Assembly (NCBI GenBank): GCA_033063855.1
Contig: CP093831.1
Span: 12,834,001 to 12,898,000, forward strand
DNA length: 64,000 bases
Direction of reading: 5' to 3'
Source of the DNA: Smittia aterrima
Taxonomy: Eukaryota > Arthropoda > Insecta > Diptera > Chironomidae
Shown here: positions 13,201-24,884 of the stretch, piece after piece
Position numbering within the stretch: position 1 is the stretch's first letter
How the letters are laid out: each line of letters opens with the position of its first letter
Program-made: the position numbers and the translations under genes
Notes under the pieces: model-generated
Told to the model about the DNA's origin: nothing
The model's database searches: none
The model's input: only the letters and a program-made list of their open reading frames with translations

Positions 13201-14562
13201 CCGTGTTCATCTTTATTCTCGACAAGTTCTTTTTGCCGGTCTTTGTTGCACAAATCTTTCGTTGCACAGCATTGAACGCGATCATTCTCGCACCATCTTA
13301 GATATTCCGGAGGAAAGAAGTCCTCGGCTTTTGCACAGCCTCGAACTGAATTCTCTTGATCGTCGCTATTTCATGAAAAATATTAAAGTTTAAGACGATG
13401 TCGCTTCTATTTCTCAATATCACAAGCTCCATGATTTCGTTTTCAGATTGAAATTTAGAATAAGAAATTTAATTCGCGACGACGCATCGAAAGGAATTTC
13501 GAGAAAGCCAAAGAAAATTTAAATCAAAGTGTTACCTCTTGCTGTAGTGATATGTGTCACCAACTAGTTCCCATGAGAAATAGCAAACGCCATCCGTTTC
13601 ACAGATGAAGTTAGTGTCATAGCAATGATCGCAATGACATTTTATGAGTTCTAAAAGAGAGAATCAAACGAGTCAAAAGATTTCTAGGCCAAATGCGAAA
13701 CGACGTTATCTTACTTTTGGGATTCCTTGGCATTTTGGCGGGGTCAGGCGTTGGAAGATGTTCGGGTATATCATTATTCTGAAAACTATTTGACTGATCG
13801 GCTTCCTCCATCGACGATTCTTTCGTTTGATGTTGCACCGTGTAGCCTGAAAATAAAAAAGGAAAAATAAATATAAACTGGGACGAGTGAATTTTGCGTT
13901 ATCGGTGAATCGCAATCAGTTGTCGTCACTGGCGCAGACGAGAAGTGAGAGAGAGATAACAAATTTGCGGAAAAAGTTTCTTTTGGTCATTCATTTCCAG
14001 AAATGTACGAAATCGATTTCAAGTTGTATGAGTTGTGAGTACACGGATAAACATCATCAATTTCACTTTGTTTTAATTCACTTTAGGGTCTTTTTTCGTT
14101 TGTGGCAAGGAGTGACGATTTGGCAACGAGAAGATGTGGGTTGTTGATCAAACAACAATATAAACATTTATTATATGAAACTCAAATTTCAATTAACTCT
14201 AGATCAGGTTTACTATCTATCTACTTTCGTTATCATGTTACACTCAGTGCAAAGTCATTTCTTCGGAGAAAAAGCCTTAAAACATTTCAAAAGTGAAAGT
14301 TCTATAAATACAAAGCGCAAGAGGAGAAACATTCTTTTTATAGAGCCAGCATGAACCCCGAAAGCATGATTTTTGTGTCGTTCTTCTTCTTCTTCCCCCC
14401 AAGCTCAATGACAACAACAACGACATAAGCGAAAACGCCAGATTGATCTCTCCTGTTCGACATTTGAATAATGTATTCTTTCTTACCGTGGCTTGCATAT
14501 ATTGATAAGCTTGAATATATTAAAAATGCCACAAAACGATGTGATTTGATATGGGAAACCAT
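10206..14562 (-). CDS. Baboon, activin/TGF-beta type I receptor (ALK4/5 type), with alternative ectodomain exons
   Basis: Minus-strand exons: 14562-14487 (signal peptide), 13846-13715, 13650-13536 (first half of ectodomain), one of three alternatives (13365-13202, 12865-12726 or 12263-12088), 11530-10698 (transmembrane, GS box, most of kinase), 10636-10451, 10391-10206 (TGA). All phases agree, giving about 563, 555 or 567 residues. The constitutive ectodomain exon has a cysteine pattern starting KCHCDHCYD. The GS box is MTTSGSGSAGLPLLVQRSIA. Kinase landmarks: IGNGRFGQVW, VAVKIFSSREE, IAHRDLKSKNILV, DLGLAVRH, GTKRYMAPE. The L45-type sequence around IAADNKDNGTWTQLW fits activin-type signalling through Smad2 (Smox). 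Odd feature: 15 extra residues rich in Cys between the E helix and the catalytic loop (10872-10916). The promoter is shared or near that of TMEM209. Confidence 0.93.
12088..12263 (-). other. baboon alternative ectodomain exon, third in gene order
   Basis: Acceptor TTTTTTCTTGTAG, donor GTAAAG. 176 bases, 58 full codons, same phases as the other two. Encodes CYDKEHHIPPNEPFPFIC and the hallmark FCCKEDMCND. The stretch from here to the transmembrane exon (11531-12087) shows no fourth copy. Confidence 0.85.
12726..12865 (-). other. baboon alternative ectodomain exon, second in gene order
   Basis: Acceptor CCTAAACTGTAG, donor GTACGG. 140 bases, 46 full codons. Entry and exit phases match the alternatives at 13202 and 12088. 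Encodes CIEDSQILKGRFPLQCYSS followed by the hallmark DCCETDFCND. Confidence 0.85.
13202..13365 (-). other. baboon alternative ectodomain exon, first in gene order
   Basis: Preceded by an acceptor (TTCATGAAATAG) and followed by a GTACGC donor. It enters with the last base of a codon and leaves with one base, the same phases as the other two alternatives. Read from the acceptor it encodes a 54-residue half-ectodomain ending in the family hallmark CC-A-TKDLCN. It contains VRGCAKAEDFF and YLRWCENDRVQ. Confidence 0.85.
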
Positions 14563-15179
14563 GATATTAATTTTCTTCTTTTGTTTTTTTGTTGTTGTTA
14601 TACGAGTAAATATTTTAAATTGATTTTATCCGAAAACAGCAGGAATTACATCGATAAACTAATCAATTTTAGCTTCACTGCATTTTAAACTTTGTTTTTC
14701 TCACAAATATCGCTTAACTACAGCAATATTATCAATCTTTGACCGCAAGGAAATTCCTTTTACGTTTCCAGTTCACATTTCAATTTTTTACGAGTTTTCC
14801 ACTATGAACTGCATTTTCTTCGCGTTTTTCCATAAGCCAACGCACTAGCTTAAAGGAGTTAACTGGTTTCCGAAGTCTTTTCGAAGTTTAAAAGTGATTT
14901 TATTAAATTTTTCTTCAATCGTTCATTTTTCGAACAAAACTTTTGCACAAACTGAACGAATTTATGCGCGGCAAGTTTTAAAATAATTTATTCGAGATAT
15001 TTTTGAAGATCAGCAAAAGGACCGAAGGAGAATACTTGGAATGATTGATGTCAACTTGTCCTATTGCGTATTAAAAGGAAATTATTGACATAAAGTTTAA
15101 AACAAGTCGTAGGGACTTCCCCGGTTTGTCAAGGGAAGAAAAGTGCGTCTCGCAGAAGAAAAAACAATTTCAAGAAATT
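14563..15179. promoter_or_regulatory. Shared intergenic region between divergent baboon and TMEM209
   Basis: The 617 bases separate the two start codons and must contain both 5' UTRs and promoters. I see no clear TATA box. Assignment as a bidirectional promoter is inferred from layout only. Confidence 0.4.
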
Positions 15180-16841
15180 ATGCAGAAAATACTTCTCGAC
15201 AAGACCTTCAACATTCAGTTGAGTCAGAATAAGCGTAAGAGTTCGTTAAGATGGGCAGCAATCAATATTTGCTTCTTGTCAATCATTTTCTTTGACATTT
15301 TCAACTTGAAAGCAAATGTGCGCGAAAATGTTTATATATTTTATGCTGAGATTATCTCAGCCGGCATTCTCTCCTTATCGTTGTTTACGAACATCATTTC
15401 TTTCGTTTACCACTCGTGGTTTACTGAGAAGATTGTTTGTGAAAATGAAGATCAAAGGATCCTTCTCAACTTGAACAACTCCAGCGTGAAGCCTCCAACA
15501 CCGAAAATTCCATCCGCAGCAGAGAAACAAAATGAAACAATGACCATTCGAAATTTGAGCTATCAAACGTACAGCGATCGTAAGTTCATGGAAATTTGAG
15601 ATTCCCGCACTTTACAACAACTCGATTCCTCTTGTTTCAGCTAACGCGAGTTCATCGTTTCACAACAGTTGGATGAGCAACACATCCGGAACAGTGAGAG
15701 ACCAGTCATCGTTCGCAATGAACCCCGAATCAAGTTTCGCTGAAGCAAACAGTTTTCAGTCTCCTCCGAAATTTAATAAGTCGGAGTTCATCATGAACCG
15801 TAGTCGAATGGACGAATATTTAAAAGACTTTTCACAGCACGAGAAAGACATTTCAAGTGCAATCGATGCTCAGAACAACATGACTGGATATATGGGAACC
15901 AACTTCAATTCTTTCTGGGGGAATTGCCGATTCGATGAAATTATTGCATCGCTCAAGACATCTTTCTATCAACTCTCACCACATAGCAACAAACAAAGCT
16001 CTCGTGATGAAACCTACAGCAGCAAAGACCAAGAAAATAATTCTGAGATCATCCGGACGATTTGCGCCAATAAATTGTCCAATTACACAGCAAATTTGAA
16101 AATGGTAAGTTCCTCAATGAAAAATGTTCAATTGACTTTGCTAAATTTATTTTCTTGTAGTGGATTTCAAAGACAATACTGGAACCTTTGGTATCAGCAA
16201 TCGATCAGACCGACAAAGCTTTTCAACAACGAGGATTCACAGACATGAAAATTGGAAATGTAGGTCTTGAGCGCTTGAAGAAAATCGCTTCAACAAATCA
16301 ACATCTCATCCAGAATATTCCAATGCTCCCAAAGTTGCTGCCCTTCTTGGAATTGACGAATAATCAAGAATATCTGGTGCAACGCATTCGAGATTTAGCG
16401 AAAGGAAGTTGTTTGAAGGATTACAAGTTCAATTCCGTTTCGTTTAATCAACCAGAGCAAGCAGACCATATCCCAAGCGACGCCGGAATCATTTTCCATC
16501 TTTTCTGCACTTACCTTGACTCACAGCTTCATCCACTTCCTGACATCCCTCGAGCTTTCTATAGTCGTTATGTGATTCTGGGTGATGTGAAGAAAACAAG
16601 CGTTGAGCACGTAATGAAAGAAGTTGGCAAAAACAAAGCAAAGTGTGGAATCTTATGCAGCAACCCAATAACGCCAAAATTCAATTTTATCAGCGACAAA
16701 GTTCATCCGGCAAGTTACGACCGCAACAATTTGTTCTACGTTATCATTCAATTCTTGATGCACGTAAAGAACGACGGAACGCTCGAGAGCGTAAACCTTG
16801 GCAAATCAGGAATAAATATCCTCAACATCATCCAAGACTGA
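15180..16841 (+). CDS. TMEM209, nuclear-envelope associated membrane protein
   Basis: Exons 15180-15579, 15641-16104, 16161-16841 (TGA); 514 residues, phases consistent. The start is ATG 15180 (MQKILLDKTF), which aligns with the N-terminus of the family; an in-frame extension upstream has no ATG. Two membrane segments lie near residues 25-45 and 55-80 (WAAINICFLSIIFFDIFNL and YAEIISAGILSLSLFTNII). A Ser/Asn-rich middle follows, then the conserved cytosolic domain beginning at WISKTILEPLVSAIDQ and ending with the NNLFYVIIQFLMHVK block. In human cells TMEM209 is a nuclear-envelope protein linked to the nucleoporin NUP205. Here only the family match is seen, not the function. Confidence 0.85.
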
Positions 16842-16947
16842 AATCAATCAAGATCGACAAGATATTCTTAAATACGTTTTCGTTATTACTGAGTCATCGT
16901 TTGTGTTTGAATTTGATAAGAAAATAAAATATTTGTATGGATTAAAT

Positions 16948-18673
16948 TTAGAAATCTTTATTTGGTTGCCACCATTGCCAATGATTGTTGAAATTGATAG
17001 GATCACAATCAGGATCTGATGATCTTCGTCTTGATTGAACTGCTTCCAACTTTCGTCGATTAAATTTCATTTTCATGGATTCCATCAGAGCTGCTCTAGA
17101 TTGACTCAAATCATTTTCTTCGCATTGATCGCTTTGAATGTCGAAGAGACATAAAGAATCTGTCTTACACGGATTGTTCTCAAGATTATTTGAGCAAATA
17201 ATTTTTGATGCATCTCGAAGAGAAATTATCTCTTCTGCTGTTAAATAATCTTCCGTTTCTTGAATTGATTGAATTGCCTTTGAAACTGTCGAATTCAGGA
17301 CAAGCGATGGATAGTAATTTGGATCTTTTATGTTTTCTAAATATTCAATTGAAAGCCAATCAAAATAACCAACACGTCCATCCACGAGCTTATAGGGAAA
17401 CATCATGTAAAATCCATATCCATATACGTCATCGAAATCTACGACTTCTCTTCGAACTGAAGAAGTGTCTTCGTTAATCACGTCCCATTGATCAATCCCA
17501 TCGAGCTCGTTTGACGAGTTGAATTCAAATCCTGCAAGTCTTGCGATAGTCGGCAGAATGTCTGATATATGCATCAATTGATTCCGAATCGATCGTGGCT
17601 TCTCTAGAAAAGGAGCAAAAACGAAAGCAGGAACTCGACATGCTCCTTCCCATGCCGAAAATTTTTGCTTTTTTCGAAAGTTCTCATTAAAATAATATTT
17701 CTGACTCCTGAAATTTAAAACTTACGCCTCGCAATGGATAGTTTGAAGCTTCAGTCCCAGAAAATCCTAAAGTAGGACCACCATTGTCTGAGCTGAACCA
17801 AATCAAAGTATTTTCAAGCATTCCGTTATCACGCAAAGCTTTAACGACTTCTCCAATTCCTCGATCAAGCACTGAGATCATTGCTGCTAACATTCTTCGT
17901 TTGTCACTTTGAATGTGAGAAAACTTTTCATATTCGCTGATTGGTGCCTGGACAGGAGAGTCTTCGTTAGCAGCATGTGGGGCCAAGTGATTCAGTAGAA
18001 GAAACATCGGAACATTCTTATCATGTCTTTCAATTGTTTTAACAGCTTCGTTCGTGAAGAGTTCTGTTGCGTAGATATCATCAAACTCATCAGCGTTTGT
18101 CAAGTTTCTTCTCAAATCTCGTCCCCTTTCGTAAAAAGTATCAGACTTTTTCAACGTATAATTCCAATAGTCAATGTAAGGTCCAAGATAACCGAAGAAA
18201 CTATCAAAGCCTCGTCTGGTTGGTGTGTATTGCTCCTGATAGAAGCCGAGGTGCCACTTTCCAATGCAATAAGTTCTGTAGCCTGCTTGTTTGAAGTATT
18301 GAGGTAAAATTGTTTCGTTCAACCCAAGACCCTAAAAAATTTATTAAGTAAATTCATTTGAAAGCTTCTTGAGTCTCACCCATGGTTCATCAGAAGGAAT
18401 TACAAAATTCTGCATTCCTATTTTGTAAGGATACTTTCCAGTCATCAAACTACTTCTGGAAGGTGTGCAAAGGGGAGGCGTATAAAATCGATTAAGAATC
18501 ACTCCGTTATAAGCTAATGCGTCGATGTTGGGAGTCGGAATTTCATCTGATCCTCGAAAACTCAAATCATTGAATCCTAAATCATCTGCCAAAATAATCA
18601 CTACATTTCTTTTTTGTGTTTGATGAGACAAATTAATAAAACAAAGAAAGCAAAAAATTATCGCACTTGTCAT
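16948..18673 (-). CDS. Arylsulfatase B-like lysosomal/secreted sulfatase
   Basis: Minus-strand exons 18673-18380, 18331-17726, 17667-16948 (TGA); 539 residues in phase. The family removes sulfate from N-acetylgalactosamine 4-sulfate units of glycosaminoglycans. ATG 18673 opens a signal peptide (MTSAIIFCFLCFINLSHQTQ); an in-frame ATG at 18739 would bury that signal, so it is less likely. Active-site landmarks in order: the metal-binding ILADDLGFNDLSF, the formylglycine motif CTPSRSSLMTGKYP (its Cys is the modified residue), GKWHLGF, LNHLAPH and SSDNGG. The last intron (58 bases) was placed so that FSAWEGACRVP follows NYPLRG, as in the family. It converges with TMEM209 (106 bases apart) and lies 169 bases downstream of the Vps33A stop in the same direction. 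Confidence 0.9.
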
Positions 18674-18842
18674 ATTTTGAAAAAAAAAACACTTTACTTC
18701 ACTTTGAACAATTGTTTCGACTGAAATTGTCTTTCTCATACAATGTCCAAAACATCACTTTCTGTAATGAAAATGTTTGTTTTAAAACAATGTTTTTTAT
18801 ATTGATACGCAGTTAACTTTATTGTTATTCAAGCGAGAATAT

Positions 18843-20722
18843 TCAGCCTATAATGCTCGATAAGAATGAATTCTTATTGATAATTTTCGTTGTTGCAATT
18901 ACGAACTCAACGTTATTCTCTTCTTGTTGTGCAATGAACCTCAACGCTGATATCTCAGCGAAAGTGCATCCGCCTACGAAGAAAACTAAAATCACTCGTG
19001 GAATATCGTTCTGTGATATTTCACTTGTAAGTGAGTCTCTGCGGCCTGTTGAAGATGAGTTTGATGTCTGATATTCTTCGAAGGAAGGCTCAGGAATGCA
19101 AGAGAGAATATCGTTTAGTCCATTCCAACCGAGTGGCTTTAAGGAATGTTCAATAATTCTTATCGACAAAGGTGCATAAAAGCTATGAACGTAACTGATG
19201 TCTTTGGGAGCGACTTCTTGGAAATCTTCAACAGTTAAATTTAAAGTTTTTCGCAAAATATTGTAAGAACGACTTCCGGTTTGAAGTCGAATCAGTCCAG
19301 CTTTCTCGAGCTTGCCAACTTTTAGAAGCGACTCGATTCCGTATGAGTGAATAATCTCCTTCTTGTATCCATCAAGAACTTTTTGCTTCAATCCGTTTCC
19401 TGCAGCGCTTTGCATGCAAATTAATCGAAGAACTTTTTCAATCGGCTTCTGCTTAAAGATCATTTCTTCGATAAACTCGCTTGGCTTGTCAAGATCAACG
19501 CACATCATGAAATCTTGTTCGCATGAGAGTTCGTCGAGAAAATCGTATTGCGAAATGTGATTCTTGATTAATCCAGCGATTGTTGTGTGAGTTGCGAGTG
19601 ACATTTCGTTAGCTTTAAGCTTTGGTAAAGTTTCAACAATTTTCTTCAGCTCTTGAATTGTTTTCTCTCCGTGACGTTCATTAGCAGCAGTTGTGATTGT
19701 CTTTGCTAGTCTTGAAAGAACTGGACCAACTGCATTGAAGTTCTTATCTCGAAGTTCGACGTAAAGTTGTTCTCGAGAGTTTAGCATAATTTGTTTCTTT
19801 TCTGTAGAAGGTGCAACTCGACTAAAACTCACGTCTTCAGTTGGTGATGCGAATTTGTCCGCAGGAAAGTTGACAGTTGTATTGTTAATTCCATAATATT
19901 CATCAATGAGACCTTCGTATGTCAGTTGAGTTGCTAGTGCGCTGAGGCTATCAATAGAACGATCAAGAATAATGAGCTGATCGATTGCTCCTCTGTCACA
20001 AGCATCAATTATCTCATTCGAGACCATTGTCATTGCCAGTTCTTTGACTTTCTCGGCAAACTTTCCTTTCCCCATTATTTTAGGAATCTTTCCATAAAGC
20101 TTTTGAAGTAAGCAAAGTGCTTTTGCTGATTGATAGAGACACGTGAGATCACCTTCAATATAAAGTTCTTTATAGGCATTGCAATACTCCATTGAGACAA
20201 CGTCGCTGTCGAAAGGGAAGAGCTGACACTTGAAATCGTCGATGACTTGGAAACTTCCGAAGACTCCCTTGGACTTCAATTGATTCTCACATAACAAAGT
20301 TTTTCCTGGTAGAAAGTAAAGATAAAAATTCTTTCTGCAGACTCGATTCTTGCGTTCGTCGCTGTGTACATTGGAAGCAATCGCATTGATAATCTGAATG
20401 TTCGGTCGAGTAATGAAAATGAAGTTTCTAACTTCAACGTTTGGCAGATCTCCTGGCTTGATAGGAAACATTTTCACGACATTGTGATCCTTGAGGAACG
20501 AAGGCTTTGCTATCAAACTCGTTGGTCCTGTCAACGACTCATCCCACATAAGAACCTTAAATGAGAAAATATTTATTAGTGATTTTGCCAGGGCGTAATT
20601 TTGATGATTCATACCTTAGTTCCTTCACATTTGTCAAGTATTTCCAGTAGCTCATTACAAGCCAATTCTTGAAGAAGTGTAATATTCACTTTAGGAGAGT
20701 TTAAATGCGAGAAATCTGACAT
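18843..20722 (-). CDS. Vps33A (carnation), Sec1/Munc18-type subunit of HOPS/CORVET
   Basis: Minus-strand exons 20722-20615 and 20555-18843 (TGA); 606 residues, close to human VPS33A (596). It starts MSDFSHLNSPKVNIT. Signature blocks: VLMWDESLTGPTSLIAK, KGVFGSFQVIDDFKCQLFPF, LATQLTYEGLIDE, RDKNFNAVGPVLSRLAK, and the end VILVFFVGGCTFAEISALRF and FVIATTKI. Known role: it templates SNARE assembly within the tethering complexes for endosome-lysosome fusion. In Drosophila this gene is carnation (car), an eye-colour locus. The VPS33A rather than VPS33B assignment rests on the block matches above. Confidence 0.93.
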
Positions 20723-21639
20723 TTTCAGAGAAAAATATTTCAAAACAATCAAATTCTTCTTTATGAACACGATTTTTCATTTTTCTTAAGAGCACGATAT
20801 GATCATTCATCTGCGTGAAAAAGCTTAAAGTGAGCTTAAATAAAAATCTTTCTTAATTCCGAATAAAATTCAGAAAAATTCACAAAAATAATTTTATTTA
20901 TTCATCGTTTTTCCATCTTAACTGATTCTTAACAAAAAAATTTAAATAAGAAACGCATCTAATTAGATTTACACGCAGAATATTTCAACCACTTTTAAAG
21001 GGATGCATCGATTCGGGAATCACATCCATTAGATACGTCATACAATCTTAATTGATCGCATCTAGATAAGTTACAATTAAAACGTTCCTACGCGTTTGCA
21101 ATGCAATTCGAGGAGATAAAGTTTCTTTCCATTCGCTGGTTTTCAACACTGAGAGAAAACTTAAATGATGAAGCCGGGCGCTAAACCGTTGTAAAGATTC
21201 GTAGCTTGGGTGCATAAGAATCGTCCACGAACTACATCACGTCGTTCTCTCACTCGTGACATACAATGTTACTTGCCAATCAGTCTTTCATAATTTTAAA
21301 GCTTCTTTACATTTAAACAAATCGTGATGTACTTCGCGAACGACTTCTTGTTTTCACTACACAAAAGCGAAATTGTTTTGAAGCTCCTCTGCTTTAAGTA
21401 GCTTTGATAATATTTTTTTTTGTTGACATTCGCTTGATGTGTATGGCGCCCCTGCTTAGCTATTCTATTGAGAAGTATCATGAACGTCGAGTGAATACTA
21501 AGATGGATTTGTCGGGTAAAATAAATAAAGCTTAAAGAAGATCGTTTACAGATGATGGGGAGAACATGCAACGGATGTTGACGAGAGAAAATTTCCATCT
21601 ATAATGTAATTCGTACATCTGATCACATTCTAAACTTGC
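20723..21639. other. Intergenic: Vps33A 5' flank and RCAN 3' side
   Basis: 917 AT-rich bases between the RCAN stop (21640, reading leftwards) and the Vps33A start. It probably holds the RCAN 3' UTR and the Vps33A promoter. No supported coding exon; a minus-strand open frame at 21296-21598 has no family features. Confidence 0.5.
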
Positions 21640-22368
21640 TTATGTTCTTTCGGGACACTTTGTATGTACAATTCCAATTCTCAAGCCAGAGTTCGCACCT
21701 TCATTATCATCTTGCACTATCGCAGTATGTACAACGATAGATGGCTGCGACTCAGCTGCTGCATGTAGCTCATGTACCTCCCCAGGAGTTAAATTTGCCA
21801 ATGCCGCAAGTAATTCTTGATTTACAATCGGCTCGGACTCTTCGGCTTGTTGCCATCCTGCAGGAGGACTGCAAGGTGGCGAGATAAGGAACTGTTTCGT
21901 TGGAGCTGGCGGTTGAAGATTTTTATTCGATACTGGAGTAACTGGTTGCGCAAAGTAGCAGTTGATTATCGATTCTTTGATTTTATATTGATGGAGTTGT
22001 ATCCGAGCGTTCGCTAAAAAGTGAAAGGTCGAGGTTTGTTACATGATATGCTTGACATTCAATGCCCGCTTACCTGCTGAGACTGCGTCAACGTAATTTA
22101 CTCTCAATCTCCGGAAGCTCTTGAGCCACTGAAACGTAACATCATTTGAGAACTGACGAAACAAACTCTCCATTTCTGCTTTTAGCTCCTCGTCGTTGAA
22201 AACTTCGGAGTGGATACTTGTTACAATCAAACTTGTCGGCAAGTCATCGAAACTATCCCTGTTTGTATCTGAAGTGTCTGGCCCGTCTTCCCCGTCGGGC
22301 AACGACGGATGCTCGTTTGGCAACCCGTCCACTTCATTCACATAATAATTTTGGCCTTCTTCCTCCAT
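21640..22368 (-). CDS. Calcipressin/RCAN (Drosophila sarah/nebula), calcineurin regulator
   Basis: Minus-strand exons 22368-22074 and 22013-21640 (TAA); 222 residues, phase 1 junction. The RRM-like core starts at LPTSLIVTSIHSEVF and includes FQWLKSFRRLRVNY. After the junction come the calcineurin-interacting motifs: FLISPPCSPPAGWQQ (the FLISPP-type box) and the near-terminal PSIVVHTAIV, a PxIxIT-like site. The family inhibits or modulates calcineurin. ATG 22368 (MEEEGQNYYV) is chosen because an acceptor-like TTTTTTCCAG ends about 22433. The ATG pair further upstream (22458) would therefore lie in an intron, and the upstream exon is probably non-coding or an alternative first exon, as known for RCAN genes. 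The gene is divergent from the ABHD4/5 gene. Confidence 0.92.
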
Positions 22369-22837
22369 TCGAGAGCCTTTTGTTGTTCTTGTAATTTTTT
22401 CCTCTCGCTTTTCACTTAAAAATAAATCTTCCTGGAAAAATCGATAAAATTGCATCACAAATTACAATTCGCACGAAGTTACGAGTCGCCACTTGGTTAC
22501 TCCATCATTAATATGACACTCGACACTTACTAATCTGAAATTTAACTATTCTCGGTAATTTGATTGTTGGCTTTGCTCGAAAATTAAATTCTAAAATAAT
22601 TTTTTTTTGTAATATTTTTAGTTCGCCAAATCGTGAGGGCGATGAAACTTCTCGTTCAGCATTTTTTACGGCGGGAATTGGATCTTGCGCGAGTGTTCTA
22701 AAAAAACAAAAGTAAACTTTCGAACAAAAAAAGTAATCAGCAAAATAATATTTGATTAGACTAAATATTTAATTATTTGATTTTCATTATTGCCAGTAAT
22801 TGATTCCGTTTGTTCTCTTTACGTTTCATCTTCATTT
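22369..22837. promoter_or_regulatory. Divergent promoter region of RCAN and ABHD4/5 gene
   Basis: 469 bases between the two start codons. The left part carries the RCAN leader with its acceptor-like site near 22433; the rest must serve both promoters. No TATA box is obvious. Inferred from layout. Confidence 0.4.
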
Positions 22838-24191
22838 ATGGCAGAGGATCAAAAAATCGACAAACTTCAGGACAATCAAAGGTGAATTGTAGTAAATTTC
22901 ACTAGTTTTGAAATTGTTGCGAATGAGCGACACTGACCTTGACATTACAACTTGATGACGGCACTAAATGACAATGCACTAGTTCCATTTAAATGTTAAT
23001 CATGTTTGTTGTGACAATATTTATCAACGGTCGTTACTTCTTATTCTTTCAGTTGGGGCATCTTTCGTTGGTCAGCTTTCTGTCATGAAATGTTAAGATC
23101 CGCGGAGAAATCCATTCTACGATTCATCAAAACACCTTACAAAGGATACTACATCGATATTGGCTCATCCGTCGGCGAGTCAGATAAAATATGGACAATT
23201 TCAATGAACGAGAAAAATCCGGAAACTCCGTTAGTGCTTCTTCATGGCCTTGGATCTGGTTGTGCTCTGTGGGTTCTGAATTATGACGCATTTGCTAAAG
23301 ATCGGCCGGTTTTTGCAATTGACATCCTAGGTAACTTTACTTTTGGCTTAAAAGTTTAAAGAGTTCAATGAACTTTTTCTTCGCAAGAGGTCATTGACCT
23401 CAAACAGCTGACTAGAATTTGCCTTTTAATTTCGAACAGGATTTGGAAGAAGTTCACGCCCTCAATTCGCTAAAGATGCGGAAATGGCTGAGAAACAGTT
23501 CGTGAGATCAATAGAAGAATGGAGGAAGGAAGCAAATCTTCCAAAAATGATTCTCTGTGGACATTCAATGGGAGGATTTCTTGGTGCTGCCTACGCGTTG
23601 TCTTATCCAGAGCGAGTACAACATTTAATCTTAGCTGATCCATGGGGATTTCCTGAAAAGCCTGACGATGTCAATCAAAAGTACAATGTGCCTTTATGGG
23701 TGAAAGCAATCGCCTACGCTGTTCAACCGCTAAATCCGCTGTGGGCCCTGCGAGCTGCTGGACCTTGGGGACAATGGGTGGTAGAGAAAACACGACCAGA
23801 TATCATGAAAAAATTTAGTTCAGTGGTGAAAGACGAAACAGCGATTCCTCAATACATTCATCAATGCAATGTACAAAATCCTTCAGGAGAATCTGCCTTT
23901 CACTCGATGATGAGTGGCTTTGGATGGGCGAAAAATCCAATGATCAATCGAATTCATGAGATTCGCGCCAATGTTCCTATCACTCTTCTCTACGGCTCAA
24001 GAAGTTGGGTCGATTCAGCTGGCGGTGAATTGATACAAAAATTGCGTCCAAACAGTTACGTTAGATCACACATAATCAATCAAGCTGGACATCACATATA
24101 CGCGGATAGAGCTGAAGAATTTAATCGTCTCGTAGTAGAAGCTTGTAAAAGTGAAGGTGAAACAGATGAGGAAGAGACGACAACAGAGTAA
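22838..24191 (+). CDS. Alpha/beta hydrolase of the ABHD4/ABHD5 group (Drosophila pummelig)
   Basis: Exons 22838-22881, 23053-23330, 23440-24191 (TAA); 357 residues in phase. The first exon is short (MAEDQKIDKLQDNQR), followed by SWGIFRWS. Visible motifs: oxyanion LVLLHGLGSG, GFGRSSRPQF, the nucleophile elbow GHSMGGFLG, and the catalytic His region INQAGHHIYADRAEEF, with Asp in ILADPWGF or nearby strands. Because the nucleophile Ser is present (vertebrate ABHD5 has Asn there), this protein is predicted to be an active lipase/acyltransferase, as for ABHD4. In flies the single homologue controls fat storage. The C-terminal tail is acidic (EGETDEEETTTE). Confidence 0.9.
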
Positions 24192-24421
24192 CAACAAATG
24201 AAATTAGAATTGTTTTTAAAATTCGAACTGAGAAAAGGCAATAAACGCACTAATTTTGATAAATGTAAATCGTTAGAAATGAAATAATGACAAAACAAGC
24301 GATGATTACTTAATAACTGCTTCACTAGACAGTTCCAAGCAATGTACTATTACAATGTAATATTATAATTCGCCTGCCAAGTAGCTAGACTCTAGCTTCT
24401 ACTTTGTTGCAAGTTGCATGT

Positions 24422-24434
24422 CGAGCCTCCAGAC
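24422..24434 (+). repeat. 13-base element shared upstream of both P450s (copy 1)
   Basis: CGAGCCTCCAGAC, identical to 26803-26815. The flanking sequence is not alike, so it is either a surviving regulatory site or duplication residue. Confidence 0.4.
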
Positions 24435-24828
24435 AGCTTGACTGCGAAACTGGTTAAAATGAAATGAACTTGAAACGACAGCGATCTCAGCTGATGGAGT
24501 ATAACATTATTTATCAAAGAATCGCAATCCTGCAGACAGTTTTCAGTCCGAGTATCCATTCATTCATTTATTTATCAATGAAGCGTGAAATTAAATACAT
24601 AAATGCTTATCGAAGTCAGATCTTGATTTAACGACACAGATGGAATATCAATTAAAGCTGAACTGGGATTTTTCATGGGCTGCTGTTTGTTTTCTAAGTA
24701 AAATGAAGTGTAATAGGAAAATCCTCCAACGGAGCTGATGAATAATCGTGACAACATCAACGAGAAGCTTTCCGTTTGTTAGATTGTAATTATTAGAATT
24801 TAATTCAATAATTTTTTCAGCTGAGGTC

Positions 24829-24835
24829 TATTTAA
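24829..24835 (+). promoter_or_regulatory. TATA-like box of P450 gene 1
   Basis: TATTTAA lies 50 bases before the ATG at 24885. The paralogue has the same heptamer at 27077, 65 bases before its ATG. Conservation in both copies supports a core promoter role, but no transcript data are available here. Confidence 0.4.
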
Positions 24836-24884
24836 GTTGCTGAGGTTTTAACAAATGTAGTTAGTTTTGCTTAGACTCGGAATC

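Larger units (their letters stand above)
24192..24884. other. Intergenic with upstream region of P450 gene 1
   Basis: 693 bases: ABHD 3' UTR, then the P450 promoter. It contains CGAGCCTCCAGAC at 24422-24434, repeated upstream of the second P450, and a TATA-like TATTTAA at 24829-24835. No coding exon supported. Confidence 0.45.

Noticed and set aside
18674..18739. ATG 18739 as sulfatase start
   Set aside because: It would place 22 polar residues before a classic signal peptide; ATG 18673 gives a proper secretory N-terminus.
22369..22458. Upstream ATG pair at 22458 as the RCAN start
   Set aside because: A TTTTTTCCAG acceptor lies just downstream, so these codons are probably intronic; the core starts well after 22368.
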